The notes: generated by a model not told the origin, from the sequence alone. A DNA stretch of 64,000 bases from Halorubrum cibi (GCF_900182635.1 NZ_FXTD01000009.1:81182-145181); one strand, 5' to 3'; shown: positions 15,749 through 24,350, counted from the stretch's first letter. Numbers and translations are program-made.

Positions 15749-17392
15749 ATGGCGGGGGACGCACAGACGGCGGGAGACACGGGCGCGGAGAGGGCCGGAG
15801 ACGCCGTCGAGGCGCTCCGCCGACGACTCGAGCGCACGTGGGAGATGCTCCGAGGGTCGGAGCTCGCGGTCCGCCCGTTCAGGCCGGCCGAGGACGGGCC
15901 GCTCGCCGCCTTCACCGCGCCGCCGGACGAGCGCGAGGTCGACCGCTACTGGGTGAACGCGCCGTACGCGTACGTCGTGATCACCTACGACGAGGTCGAG
16001 AGCGAACACCGCTACTACGCGGTCGAGCCCGACCTCGACGAGTTCGAGCGGGAGCTGCTCGACCGCGTCGCCGACGACATCCGTGACCCCCTCCTCTACC
16101 GCGAGGGGACCGGTCGAACCGACGAGGAGACGCTCCGGGCCGAACTCGAGTCGCTGCTCGAGGGGTACGGCGTCGAGGCCGGGATGGACACGTTCCACTC
16201 GCTCGCGTACTACCTCTACCGCGACTTCCGCGGGTTCGGAAAGGTCGACCCGCTGTTGAACGACGACCACATCGAGGACGTCTCCTGTGACGGGTACGAT
16301 CTCCCGATCTTCGTCTACCACGACGAGTACACCGACGTCGAGACGAACGTCTCGTTCCCGAAGGCGGAGCTCGACAACTACGTCATCCGGCTCGCCCAGC
16401 AGTCCGGCCGGCACGTCTCGGTCGGCGACCCGATGGTGGAGACGACGCTCCCCGACGGCTCGCGCGCCGAGCTCGCGCTCGGCGAGGAGGTCACCCCGCG
16501 TGGGTCGGCGTTCACCATCCGACAGTACGCCGACGAGCCGTTCACCCCGATCGACCTTATCGAGTACGGGACGTTCTCAGTCGAGCAGATGGCGTACTTC
16601 TGGCTCTGTATCGAGCACAACAAGAGCCTCATCTTCGCGGGCGGGACCGCCTCCGGGAAGACCACCTCGATGAACGCGGTCTCGATGTTCATCCCGCCGC
16701 GCGCGAAGGTGCTCTCGATCGAGGACACCCGCGAGCTCTCCCTGTATCACGACAACTGGCTCTCGTCGGTCACCCGCGAGCGACGCCACGAGGGCAACGA
16801 CATCGACATGTACGACCTGCTGCGGTCGGCGCTGCGGCACCGCCCGGAGTACATCATCGTCGGCGAGGTCCGCGGCGCGGAGGCGATCACGCTGTTCCAG
16901 GCGATGAACACGGGACACACCACGTTCTCGACGATGCACGCCGACTCGATAGAGACCGTGATCAACCGGCTCGAGAACGACCCGATCAACGTCCCGCGCG
17001 CGATGGTCCAGTCGCTCGACATGCTCTCGGTCCAGACGCTGACGCGCTCGGACGACCAGCGGGTCAGGCGGGCGAAGACCATCGGCGAGATCGGCGGGAT
17101 CGACCAACGGACCGGCGAGCTCGACTACTCCTCCGCGTTCGAGTGGCGAGCGGAGACCGACGAGTTCCGACGCAACGACTCGATGCTCCTCGAGGAGATA
17201 CAGGAGGAGCGCGGGTGGACCCGATCGGAGCTGCTCCGGGAGGTCGACCGCCGCGAGCGGTTCCTCGAGCTGCTCTCGGAACTCGGCGTGAACGGGTACA
17301 GGCGGTTCACGGCGCTCGTTAACGAGTACTACGCCGATCCCGATCGGGTGATGGAGCGGCTCGAGGAGCGGGCGGGGACCGGTGGCGGATGA
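15749..17392 (+). CDS. Type II/IV secretion system ATPase (archaeal pilus motor, PilB/TadA-like)
   Basis: Hexameric assembly ATPase of an archaeal type IV pilus-like system (547 residues). An N-terminal domain (about 1-180) is followed by the RecA-like core with Walker A 'GGTASGKTTS' (K304), the Asp-box region 'LSIEDTRELSLYHDNWLSSV', Walker B around 'PEYIIVGEVRGAEA' and the His-box 'MNTGHTTFSTMHAD'. It overlaps the membrane partner gene by 4 nt (ATGA). No pilin genes are adjacent, so the pilins must lie elsewhere. A GTG 7 codons upstream (15728) is an alternative start. The ATG is preferred because it sits at about the right distance from the box TCCTTTTA at about 15709-15716. Confidence 0.9.
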   Translation: MAGDAQTAGDTGAERAGDAVEALRRRLERTWEMLRGSELAVRPFRPAEDGPLAAFTAPPDEREVDRYWVNAPYAYVVITYDEVESEHRYYAVEPDLDEFERELLDRVADDIRDPLLYREGTGRTDEETLRAELESLLEGYGVEAGMDTFHSLAYYLYRDFRGFGKVDPLLNDDHIEDVSCDGYDLPIFVYHDEYTDVETNVSFPKAELDNYVIRLAQQSGRHVSVGDPMVETTLPDGSRAELALGEEVTPRGSAFTIRQYADEPFTPIDLIEYGTFSVEQMAYFWLCIEHNKSLIFAGGTASGKTTSMNAVSMFIPPRAKVLSIEDTRELSLYHDNWLSSVTRERRHEGNDIDMYDLLRSALRHRPEYIIVGEVRGAEAITLFQAMNTGHTTFSTMHADSIETVINRLENDPINVPRAMVQSLDMLSVQTLTRSDDQRVRRAKTIGEIGGIDQRTGELDYSSAFEWRAETDEFRRNDSMLLEEIQEERGWTRSELLREVDRRERFLELLSELGVNGYRRFTALVNEYYADPDRVMERLEERAGTGGG

Positions 17393-19593
17393 TCGCGTAC
17401 ATCCCGCTCGTCCTCGCGGTCGTCTGCTGTCTCGCGCTCGCGGCGTCGCGGGCGGTCCCGCGGGCGGACCTGGTCGTCACGAGACTGGCGCTGTCGCTCT
17501 TCGGCGACTACGTCGCGAGCCGCGGTCGCAGGCAACGCGAGCGCGACCTGATGCGCGCCGCTCACGTCGGGGGGACTCACCGGGAGTACGCCTCGCGGAC
17601 CCTGCTCTACGCCGGTGTTCTCGGCGTCGCCGGCGGCGTGATCGGCGTCTACCTCGCGGCCGCGGTCCTGACGGCGCTCGAGGTCGGCGGCGACCGCCTG
17701 AGTGAGGTCCTCCCCGACCCGCTCTCCTTCGTGGCCGGACTGACGCGGTTGACGGAGGTCGGTCTCCTCGAACTGTTCGTCCTCCTCGCGGTCGCCTCGG
17801 CGACCGCGGGCACGGCGCTCTCCGCCGGCGCGTACTACGCTCGCTGGGCGATTTTGAGCCAGCGAGCGACCGCCCGCGCCGCGGAGATCGACGCCACGCT
17901 CCCGCGGACGGTGGCGTTCGTGTACGCGCTCTCGCGGTCGGGAATGCCGTTCCCCCGAGTGATGGACACGCTCGCCGAGAACGAGGCGGTGTACGGCGAG
18001 GCCGCCACGGAACTGTCGGTCGCGGTCCGCGAGATGAACGCGTTCGGGACCGACGTGTTGACCGCGCTGCGACACACCGCGCGGCGGACACCGAGCGACG
18101 ACCTCTCGGAGTTCGCCGAGAACCTCGCGTCGGTCCTCGGGACTGGTCGGTCGCTGTCGGCGTTCCTCAACGACCAGTACGAGCGCTATCAGGAGGAGGC
18201 CGAGACGAAACAGGAACAGTACCTCGAGCTGCTCTCGACGTTCGCGGAGGCGTACGTCACGACGCTCGTCGCCGGTCCGCTGTTTTTCATCACCATCCTC
18301 GTCGTGATCGGGCTCGTCTTGGAGGACACGCTCCCGCTCCTGCGCGTCGTCGTCTACGTCGCGGTCCCGCTGGCGACGTTCGGGTTCGCGGTGTACGTCG
18401 ACAGCATCACCCAAGGGATCGGCGGCACCGAACGAATCCACGCGTCCGAGACGCTCCACGGTCGCACCGCCGGAGGTGACTTCGCCGGTCGCGACGACGA
18501 CCGCGGCGGCAACGGTGACAGGGGCGGAACCGGAGACCGCAGGGATCACACGGCAGCCGCGACGACGACCTCGTCGCCCCGCTCTGACGGGGGGATCGTC
18601 GCCGACGGGTGGCAGGCGAGCCGCGAGCGGCTCCGAGCCTACGACCGGTTCCGCTCGGTCCGGGCGTGGGCGAGCTCGCCGGTCGAACACGTCCTGCGGT
18701 CTCCGGAGGCCGTCCTCGCCGTCGCCGTCCCGATCGCGATCCTCGGTGCGGCCGCCACCGTTCACCCGCTGTCGGCGGGAGAGCCGACGGAGATCGCTGC
18801 GCGGATCGACGCTCCGATCGTGGGCGCGTCCGCGTTCGTCCTCGCCGTATACGCGATCGTCTACGAGATCAGGAAGCGTCGGATCCGTCGCATCGAGGCG
18901 GCGATACCCGACTTCCTCGATCGGCTCGCCAGCGTCAACGAGGCGGGGACGTCGGTCGTCGCAAGCATCCGTCGCGTGGCCGGAACCGACCTCGATGCGC
19001 TGACGACCGACCTCGAGCGAACCCGCCGAGACATGGACTGGGGCGCCGACGTGACGTCGGCGCTCCACCGGTTGGAACACCGGGTCGCCTCGCCGATGAC
19101 CTCACGGGCGGTCGTGCTCGTGACGAACGCGATACACGCGAGCGGCGACGTCGCTCCCGTCCTTCGGATCGCGGCCGACGAGGCGCGGGCGACGTGGACG
19201 CTCCGCCGGGAACGCAGACAGGTGATGTTGACGTACCTAATCGTCATCTACATCTCGTTTCTGGTGTTTCTCGGCGTGATAGCCGCGCTTTCGGTGTCGT
19301 TCATCCCCGCGATCGAGGAGGCGTCGGTCGCGGGAACGGCGTCCGGATCCGGAACCGGCGTCGGGACGGGCGCAGGCGGGGCGGGCGTCGGCGGAGGACT
19401 CGCCGCCGGACTCGGCGACATCGACGGGAACGCGTACGAGCGATTGTTCTTCCACGCGGCGGCGATCCAGGCGGTATGTTCGGGGATCGTCGCCGGACAG
19501 CTCGGCGAGGGGTCAGCCAAGGACGGCGCGAAACACGCCGCGATCCTGCTCACGTTGACGCTCGTCGCCTTCGCGGCGATGGGCGGGCTGTGA
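17389..19593 (+). CDS. Archaeal pilus platform protein (PilC/TadC-like, T2SSF domains)
   Basis: Integral-membrane platform of the pilus assembly machine (734 residues), partner of the ATPase it overlaps by 4 nt. Two T2SSF-type modules are seen. The first spans about 145-345 ('TLPRTVAFVYALSRSGMPFPRVMDTLAENE') and the second about 505-640 ('AIPDFLDRLASVNEAGTSVVASI'). Each is followed by strongly hydrophobic helices, and about eight to ten membrane segments are predicted by eye. A charged Gly/Asp-rich loop (about 365-400) separates the halves, and a Gly-rich stretch (about 650-680) lies before the last helices. Haloarchaea often encode several PilB-PilC pairs, and which pilus this pair serves is unknown. 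Confidence 0.88.
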   Translation: MIAYIPLVLAVVCCLALAASRAVPRADLVVTRLALSLFGDYVASRGRRQRERDLMRAAHVGGTHREYASRTLLYAGVLGVAGGVIGVYLAAAVLTALEVGGDRLSEVLPDPLSFVAGLTRLTEVGLLELFVLLAVASATAGTALSAGAYYARWAILSQRATARAAEIDATLPRTVAFVYALSRSGMPFPRVMDTLAENEAVYGEAATELSVAVREMNAFGTDVLTALRHTARRTPSDDLSEFAENLASVLGTGRSLSAFLNDQYERYQEEAETKQEQYLELLSTFAEAYVTTLVAGPLFFITILVVIGLVLEDTLPLLRVVVYVAVPLATFGFAVYVDSITQGIGGTERIHASETLHGRTAGGDFAGRDDDRGGNGDRGGTGDRRDHTAAATTTSSPRSDGGIVADGWQASRERLRAYDRFRSVRAWASSPVEHVLRSPEAVLAVAVPIAILGAAATVHPLSAGEPTEIAARIDAPIVGASAFVLAVYAIVYEIRKRRIRRIEAAIPDFLDRLASVNEAGTSVVASIRRVAGTDLDALTTDLERTRRDMDWGADVTSALHRLEHRVASPMTSRAVVLVTNAIHASGDVAPVLRIAADEARATWTLRRERRQVMLTYLIVIYISFLVFLGVIAALSVSFIPAIEEASVAGTASGSGTGVGTGAGGAGVGGGLAAGLGDIDGNAYERLFFHAAAIQAVCSGIVAGQLGEGSAKDGAKHAAILLTLTLVAFAAMGGL

Positions 19594-19669
19594 GCGCGGG
19601 GCGGCTCGGAGAGACGGAGACGGCGGGCGGGTCCACCGCACCTATATCCGTCGCCGCCGACCGGCGGGT

Positions 19670-20323
19670 ATGGACCCGCAGTCGACGTACGACCGGATCG
19701 CCGGCCACTTCTCGAAGACGCGGGAGTACGCCTGGCCCGAGGTCGAGTCGTTCCTCGAGGGACGGCGCGTCGACCGCGCGCTCGACGTCGGCTGCGGGAA
19801 CGGACGGCACACCGAACTTCTGGCCGACCGCGCGGAGAGGGCGGTCGGCGTCGACCTCAGCCACGGACTGCTCCGAGAGGCGGTGCGACGGGCGCGCGAC
19901 CGCGGATTCGACGACCGGGCTGCGTTCGTCCACGGCGACGCGGCGGCGCTCCCGGTCGCGACGGACGCGATCGATCTCGCGGTGTACGTCGCCACGCTCC
20001 ATCACCTCTCGCCGCGATCCGCGCGGGTCCGGAGTCTGGACGAACTGGCGCGCGCACTCCGTCCGGGCGGGGTCGCGCTCGTGAGCGCGTGGAGCACGGC
20101 CCACGACCGGTTCGACCGCGAGGAAGGGTTCGACACGACCGTCGACTGGACGCTCCCCGGCGGCGAGACGGTGCCCCGGTACTACCACGTCTACGACCCC
20201 GAGGAGTTCGAAACGGATCTCGCGGAGAGCGACCTCGTCGTCGACGACGTCGACGTCTCGAGCGGGAACTGCTACGGAACCGTTCGTGCGCCGGGGACGC
20301 GGACCCGCCGGTTCGACGGATAA
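19670..20323 (+). CDS. Class I SAM-dependent methyltransferase (Trm9-like)
   Basis: A 217-residue cytoplasmic methyltransferase. Motif I 'ALDVGCGNGRH' lies near residues 42-52, then 'VGVDLSHGLL', the motif 'GDAAALPVATDAIDLAVYVATLHHL' (post II/IV) and 'LRPGGVALVSAWS' (motif VI). The order and the conserved 'LHHL' resemble Trm9/ABH8-type tRNA wobble-uridine methyltransferases, with which haloarchaeal homologues are often grouped. The actual substrate is uncertain. It starts 77 nt after the pilus gene and has no obvious operon partner. Confidence 0.82.
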   Translation: MDPQSTYDRIAGHFSKTREYAWPEVESFLEGRRVDRALDVGCGNGRHTELLADRAERAVGVDLSHGLLREAVRRARDRGFDDRAAFVHGDAAALPVATDAIDLAVYVATLHHLSPRSARVRSLDELARALRPGGVALVSAWSTAHDRFDREEGFDTTVDWTLPGGETVPRYYHVYDPEEFETDLAESDLVVDDVDVSSGNCYGTVRAPGTRTRRFDG

Positions 20324-20350
20324 CCGTCGCGGCCTGGACGGACGGAGAGT

Positions 20351-20430
20351 CAGAAGAGCCGTAAAACCGGAACAGAAGAGCCGTAAAACCGGAAGGGCCG
20401 TAGAACCGGAATCGGAAGAGCCGTGCCGAA
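20351..20430. repeat. Short tandem repeat between convergent genes
   Basis: Two exact 22-nt units at 20351-20372 and 20373-20394 (each containing AGAAGAGCCGTAAAACCGGA) are followed by two decayed units (GGGCCGTAGAACCGGAAT and CGGAAGAGCCGTGCCGAAA). The array ends just before the stop of the small membrane gene on the minus strand. No coding sense is apparent. Confidence 0.8.
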
Positions 20431-20438
20431 ACGCGGCG

Positions 20439-20729
20439 TCAGTCGGCCGTCACGCCGGTCCGATCCGCCGTCCCCTCCGGCATCGGCGTCACGAGCCGGT
20501 AGGCCGCGTAGAGGCCGAGGACTCCGATCCCGGCGAGGACGAAGGCCGTCCGGAGCGTCGGGTCGAAGAGCGGGGTCGCGACCACCTCGCCCGCGTCGTT
20601 GGTTATCGGGACCGGACTGTAGGGTTGCCCGGCGAGGATCTCGATCACGCCGAGTACGACGATCCCCGTGAGCATCAGTCCGGCGCTCAGCGCCATCGCC
20701 GCCCTGTCGATGATGTCTGGTTGGGTCAT
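20439..20729 (-). CDS. Small two-helix membrane protein of the DoxX cassette
   Basis: A 96-residue membrane protein with two hydrophobic segments (about 8-32 and 62-82) and an external-looking loop between them. It starts 15 nt after the DoxX gene and is preceded by a strong Shine-Dalgarno (GGAGGTGA about 6 nt before the ATG), so it is the second gene of that operon. No named family is recognised. It is probably a subunit or accessory of the DoxX protein, which is inference from adjacency. Confidence 0.75.
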   Translation of the reverse strand: MTQPDIIDRAAMALSAGLMLTGIVVLGVIEILAGQPYSPVPITNDAGEVVATPLFDPTLRTAFVLAGIGVLGLYAAYRLVTPMPEGTADRTGVTAD

Positions 20730-20743
20730 TGGGTGTCACCTCC

Positions 20744-21268
20744 TCAGCCGAGCAGGTACCGCAGCTTCGGGTGTCGTTCGACGAACTCGGTGCGCTCGAT
20801 GACCGCGTCGAGGCCGTGGTACCGGCCGGCGGCCAGCACCATCACGGTCAGGAACAACAGCAGGCCCATGAAGTCACCGTTGACGAGGCCGTTGCCGAAG
20901 CCGGCGTTGCCGATCCAGAACAGGACCATGAATATGGCCCCGCCGAACGCGGCGAGCCGGGTGACCGCGCCGGCCATGAGCGCCAGCCCGATCAGCGTCT
21001 CGAACAGCGGGACGCCGGGCTCGATGAGCCACGCGAGGTTGTTCCCCATCCAGACCGGGATGGGTCCGAGCGCCGTGCCGGTCATCTCCGACATGTACGC
21101 CGGACCGTAGGTGAACGCCAACCCGTTCTCGATGAGTTTCGTCACGCCGGCGTGGAAGAACCACCAGCCGGTGACGACGCGCAGGAACGCGACCCAGTAG
21201 GCGGTCCACGGGCCGTCCAGCGCGAACTCGACGTCGGTCGTCAGGGGATTCCCCGTTTGGTATGCCAT
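20744..21268 (-). CDS. DoxX family membrane protein
   Basis: A 174-residue integral-membrane protein of the DoxX superfamily, whose members include the small subunit of thiosulfate:quinone oxidoreductase. Four hydrophobic helices are seen with family motifs 'ALRFVxGxxF'-like 'FLRVVTGWWFFHAGVTKL' (about 30-47), 'GVPLFETLIGLALMAG' and 'AAFGGAIFMVLFWIGN'. The ATG at 21268 is chosen over a GTG three codons upstream because GAGGTGA lies 5 nt before it. It is followed by a small membrane protein gene and preceded on the same strand by a winged-helix regulator gene, which may control it. Electron-transfer role is inference. Confidence 0.85.
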   Translation of the reverse strand: MAYQTGNPLTTDVEFALDGPWTAYWVAFLRVVTGWWFFHAGVTKLIENGLAFTYGPAYMSEMTGTALGPIPVWMGNNLAWLIEPGVPLFETLIGLALMAGAVTRLAAFGGAIFMVLFWIGNAGFGNGLVNGDFMGLLLFLTVMVLAAGRYHGLDAVIERTEFVERHPKLRYLLG

Positions 21269-21463
21269 GAGCGTCACCTCACGTGTGAAAGTTGGCTCGG
21301 AACCGAGTTATACTCCGGCGACGACTCCCGCCCGACGGGAAGCGTTCCGAGGGGGTGAGAACGCGAGATCGTCGAAGTCGACGGGTGATCACTTCGGTCG
21401 AACCCCAACGCGACCCGTCGATCGTTCGTAGTAGGTTTGAACTCCCCATGGCGAAAACAGGCA

Positions 21464-21874
21464 CTAACGCTCCGGTCGTGGGGCGGTTTCGTATCGTTCG
21501 ATCTCGTTGGTCTTCTCTATTCGCTCGTAGATCTCTCGAAGCGTCTCCCGTGCTCGAAGGAGCTTGTGGTCTTCGAGGAACTCCCGACCAGCGTCACTGA
21601 TGCCGTAGAACTTGTAGGGCATGTCGTTCCGCCGTTCGTCCTCCGGTAGAAACACTTCCTCGGCGATGCCGGCATCGACGAGCTGCTGGAGGTGCTGGCG
21701 GATCGTCGTCCGGCTCTTACTCGGGTTGACGTAATCGAGTTCCTTCAGGGTCGGGAGTCCCGACGGATGGCCGAGGATGTCCTGGATCAGCGCGAATCGA
21801 GTCTCCTGTGTGACGACGCTGAGCTGCTCTCGAACCGATTCTGGATCGCTTGGCGGACGATCGGAGGTGCTCAT
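21464..21874 (-). CDS. Winged helix-turn-helix transcriptional regulator
   Basis: A 136-residue DNA-binding protein. Residues about 10-95 form a winged helix: 'SVVTQETRFALIQDILGHPSGLPTLKELDYV' and the recognition helix 'SKSRTTIRQHLQQLVDAGIAEE', then a wing containing 'YKFYGISDAGREFL'. A C-terminal helix 'LRARETLREIYERIEKT' likely mediates dimerisation. It precedes the DoxX operon on the same strand with a 195-nt gap, so it may regulate it or itself. An alternative start 14 codons upstream exists, and the ATG at 21874 better fits the family N-terminus. Confidence 0.83.
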   Translation of the reverse strand: MSTSDRPPSDPESVREQLSVVTQETRFALIQDILGHPSGLPTLKELDYVNPSKSRTTIRQHLQQLVDAGIAEEVFLPEDERRNDMPYKFYGISDAGREFLEDHKLLRARETLREIYERIEKTNEIERYETAPRPER

Positions 21875-22007
21875 ACCCCGTTGTTGAAATGGTACGTCGA
21901 AAAGCGTTTCGCTCAAATACGAATTGGTTAAAAGCGAAGTAGAGCCTGTCGATTACTGAACTCGTAGGTACGCAGGGATCGACATCGACGACGCCAAAGG
22001 GTAAACT

Positions 22008-22016
22008 CCTTATTCC
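22008..22016 (+). promoter_or_regulatory. TATA-like box for tRNA-Gly
   Basis: CCTTATTCC is centred 27 nt before the first base of the tRNA-Gly gene at 22039, the normal distance for an archaeal promoter. Confidence 0.5.
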
Positions 22017-22038
22017 GGCACCGAATTCAAACAGACGC

Positions 22039-22109
22039 GCGCCGGTGGTCTAGTGGTAGGACCTGAGCCTTCCAAGCTCATGGCCCGGGTTCAAATCCCG
22101 GCCGGCGCA
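22039..22109 (+). tRNA. tRNA-Gly (UCC)
   Basis: A 71-nt tRNA. Acceptor strands GCGCCGG and CCGGCGC pair fully, with discriminator A at 22109. The anticodon arm TGAGC-CTTCCAA-GCTCA gives anticodon UCC. The T-arm CCGGG-TTCAAAT-CCCGG is perfect. No CCA is encoded and no intron is present. Its 3' end is echoed several times downstream. Confidence 0.95.
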
Positions 22110-22174
22110 TCCTCCCGGCACATGACGAACGAGGAGCGACAGCGACGAGTGAGTCCGTGCCGGGAGGATGCGCC
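22104..22174. repeat. 18-bp perfect inverted repeat overlapping the tRNA-Gly 3' end
   Basis: GGCGCATCCTCCCGGCAC at 22104-22121 is mirrored by GTGCCGGGAGGATGCGCC at 22157-22174 with a 35-nt loop. The left arm includes the last six bases of the tRNA gene, so the hairpin competes with the acceptor stem in a longer transcript. It may act as a terminator or be a recombination scar. Confidence 0.75.
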
Positions 22175-22175
22175 G

Positions 22176-22400
22176 AGGGTTTGAACCCTGGAAGTCGCAG
22201 CCCGCGCAGCGAGCGAAGCGAGCGAGCAGGACCGTTTTCCTCCGGTTCAAATCCCGGCCGGCGCACTCCCTTCGGTCGTGCGCCGCCCGTACTCCCGCTC
22301 GCTCACCCAGTTCGCTCGCGAGAGTCCCGGCCGGCGCATTTCTCGAACGAAGTGAGAGGAATCGCCGAATGGGATTTGATCCCTATCAGTCGCGCGCAGC
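22176..22400 (+). repeat. Array of tRNA 3'-end (T-arm/acceptor) echoes behind tRNA-Gly
   Basis: Four tail-like units follow the intact tRNA. At 22176 GGGTTTGAACCCTGGAAGTCGCA is degenerate. At 22244-22265 the last 22 bases of tRNA-Gly are repeated exactly (includes TTCAAATCCCGGCCGGCGCA). At 22324-22338 the last 14 bases (TCCCGGCCGGCGCA) recur. At about 22368 GGGATTTGATCCCTATCAG precedes GTCGCGCGCA. None has a 5' half. Exact tRNA 3' duplications are the usual footprint of integrase attachment sites, but no integrase gene is nearby. Confidence 0.7.
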
Positions 22401-22425
22401 GAACGACCACGACGATCGAGGCCGG

Positions 22426-23301
22426 TTATTCTGATGGAATCGACGTGTCGTCCACGAACATCACGTTCCCTCCGTTACCGCCGATGCTCACGGTGGTTCG
22501 GTCGATACCGTCGGCGTCGTTGAAGAACGGGACGTCCTGCGCCCGCTCGGCTCCGTTCACGCGCACCACGCCGACGACGTTCTCGTCCCAATCGATCTCC
22601 TCAAGCGTCACGTGGAAGAACTCCTCGCTCGAGGGCCAAGGTAGCTCCGCCACGACCGCACCCTCCTCGATGTCGCTCGGCTGAGCTCCCGAGCCGTTGA
22701 CCGCCAGGAAGCCGTTCGACCAGTTGTAGTTGACTCTGAACACGACCGTTCCGTCGATCTGCCACTCAGTGTAGGAGTCGGCGTATATCTCTCCGGTCTC
22801 CAGCGCGTGGGCAGTTTCCAGCGTCGTCGGTCGTTCAGCGGCACCGACGTTCTCCCACTTCGGATTATCGTCCGCATTGCCCTCGGCGAATTCGACGGAC
22901 CACGAACCCGACGAACTCCGTCCTTGTGACGGTTCGAAACTCGACGTCAATTCCGGGGCCGGATCCCAATCCGAAGCGCTCCCGTCCTCGAAGTCGTCGA
23001 TATCGAAGGCACCGCCCGAAGACGTATCCGAGTCTCCCCCCTCAGTAGAGTCTTGATCATCAGACGTGTCCTGCTCCTCGGAGGACTGTTGGTCCCCGTC
23101 GGACTGGCCGTCTCCCGACGACTGTTGTTCCTCCTCCGTCGTCTCTTGACCGTCGGAGGAGTTCCGGACGCCGGACGCTTCCCCCTCCGGCGTGTCATCC
23201 GACTGGATCCCGAGCAGCTCCTCTGCCCCGAGATAGAAACCGACCATGAGTCCGATGGATCCCGTTCCGACGTAACTCAAAAACTCGCGTCGAAGTCCCA
23301 T
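22426..23301 (-). CDS. Tat-exported protein with Ser/Asp-rich linker, function unknown
   Basis: A 291-residue protein. The N-terminus 'MGLRREFLSYVGTGSIGLMVGFYLG' has a twin-arginine RRxFL motif followed by a hydrophobic stretch, so it is probably a Tat substrate. Residues about 35-105 are an acidic Ser/Asp/Glu/Gln linker. The rest (about 108-291) is a beta-rich domain starting 'FEDGSASDWDP', which resembles concanavalin-like/jelly-roll carbohydrate modules ('NPKWENVG', 'WQIDGTVVFRVNYNW'). The ATG at 23301 is chosen because it brings the Tat motif to the N-terminus. The gene lies next to the tRNA-tail array and may be acquired cargo, which is inference. Confidence 0.72.
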   Translation of the reverse strand: MGLRREFLSYVGTGSIGLMVGFYLGAEELLGIQSDDTPEGEASGVRNSSDGQETTEEEQQSSGDGQSDGDQQSSEEQDTSDDQDSTEGGDSDTSSGGAFDIDDFEDGSASDWDPAPELTSSFEPSQGRSSSGSWSVEFAEGNADDNPKWENVGAAERPTTLETAHALETGEIYADSYTEWQIDGTVVFRVNYNWSNGFLAVNGSGAQPSDIEEGAVVAELPWPSSEEFFHVTLEEIDWDENVVGVVRVNGAERAQDVPFFNDADGIDRTTVSIGGNGGNVMFVDDTSIPSE

Positions 23302-23420
23302 ATCATTCGGATTCGGAACAATACGGATAAACACGACGGAATATGTATAAATCAGTCCTATCGACACGTCAGTTGCGAACTGGATTTGCCGATCCACGGA
23401 ATTCAATTGACGGACACACG

Positions 23421-23549
23421 TCAGAACAGATCGTCCGTCGTCTCGGCAGTCCGCAACGCTCCTAACGTCGTAGACCGAAGGGACTGCGGATACTTCATCT
23501 CGAGCGGGATCGCGTCTACCAACTCGTAGGAGATTCCCGTCTCAGAATC
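23421..23549 (-). pseudogene. Possible C-terminal remnant of a lost gene
   Basis: A 42-codon open frame on the minus strand without a usable start reads 'YELVDAIPLEMKYPQSLRST' and ends in a stop at 23421. Codon use (GC-rich third positions) is like real haloarchaeal genes and unlike the AT-richer flanks. No family is recognised. It may be the tail of a gene truncated when the neighbouring region was rearranged. Confidence 0.25.
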
Positions 23550-23579
23550 TCAACGATTTGATTCCCGAAAAACCACCAC

Positions 23580-24350
23580 CTACAGACTCGCTCCCCCGTC
23601 GACCCACACGGTCTCGCCGGTCACGTAGCTCGCGCCCTCAGAAGCGAGGAAGAGGTACGCGTCACGCAGGTCCGCGGGAGTGCCGGCTCGGGACGGGAGT
23701 CCGTCCGAGTCTTCGATCTCGCTCGCCTCCTCCGACCAGCCCTCGCGGATCTCGGTCGCGATCGGTCCCGGAGCGACCGCATTCACCCGGATCCCGTGTC
23801 GATCGAGTTCGAGGGCCGCGCTCCGGGTGAGCATCCGGATGCCGCCCTTCGTCGCCGCGTAGTGGGAGTGGTTCCACTCGGCGCGCTCGGCCGTCGTCGA
23901 TGACGTGTTCACGATCGTCCCCTCGACGCCGCGGTCGATCATGTCCCGCGCGGCCAGCTGCGTGCCGAAGAACGTACCCCTGAGGTTGACGCCGTGGACG
24001 GCGTCGAAGTCCTCGGGGGTGACGTCGAGGAACTCGAGGCTGCGGTGAACGCCCGCGTTGTTCACCATCACGTCGACTCCGCCGAACTCGCCGGCCGCCT
24101 CGATCACCGACGCGATCTGACTCGGCTTGGAGACGTCCGTCCCGACGAAGGCGGCGGTCCCGCCGCGCTCCTCGATGGTCTCGTGCGTGGGGACGTCGGC
24201 GTCGGTGTCCTTCGGTGCTTCCCGAACGTCGGCGTTGATCACGGTCGCTCCCGCGTCGCCGAATCCGGTCGCGACCGCGCGGCCGATCCCGCTCGATCCC
24301 CCCGTGACCACGACCGTCTCGCCGGAGAAGTCCGCGTCGATGGTTCCCAT
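23580..24350 (-). CDS. Short-chain dehydrogenase/reductase (SDR)
   Basis: A 256-residue classical SDR, an NAD(P)-dependent oxidoreductase of the cytoplasm. The cofactor motif TGGSSGIG lies at 16-23, 'NNAG' at 97-100, the catalytic serine in 'NTSST' at about 150 and the YxxxK pair at Y164 and K168. The C-terminus 'YVTGETVWVDGGASL' is typical of the FabG-like subgroup. Substrate cannot be told from sequence. It is a single gene ending the stretch downstream of a thioredoxin reductase-like gene on the same strand (gap 103 nt). Confidence 0.9.
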   Translation of the reverse strand: MGTIDADFSGETVVVTGGSSGIGRAVATGFGDAGATVINADVREAPKDTDADVPTHETIEERGGTAAFVGTDVSKPSQIASVIEAAGEFGGVDVMVNNAGVHRSLEFLDVTPEDFDAVHGVNLRGTFFGTQLAARDMIDRGVEGTIVNTSSTTAERAEWNHSHYAATKGGIRMLTRSAALELDRHGIRVNAVAPGPIATEIREGWSEEASEIEDSDGLPSRAGTPADLRDAYLFLASEGASYVTGETVWVDGGASL

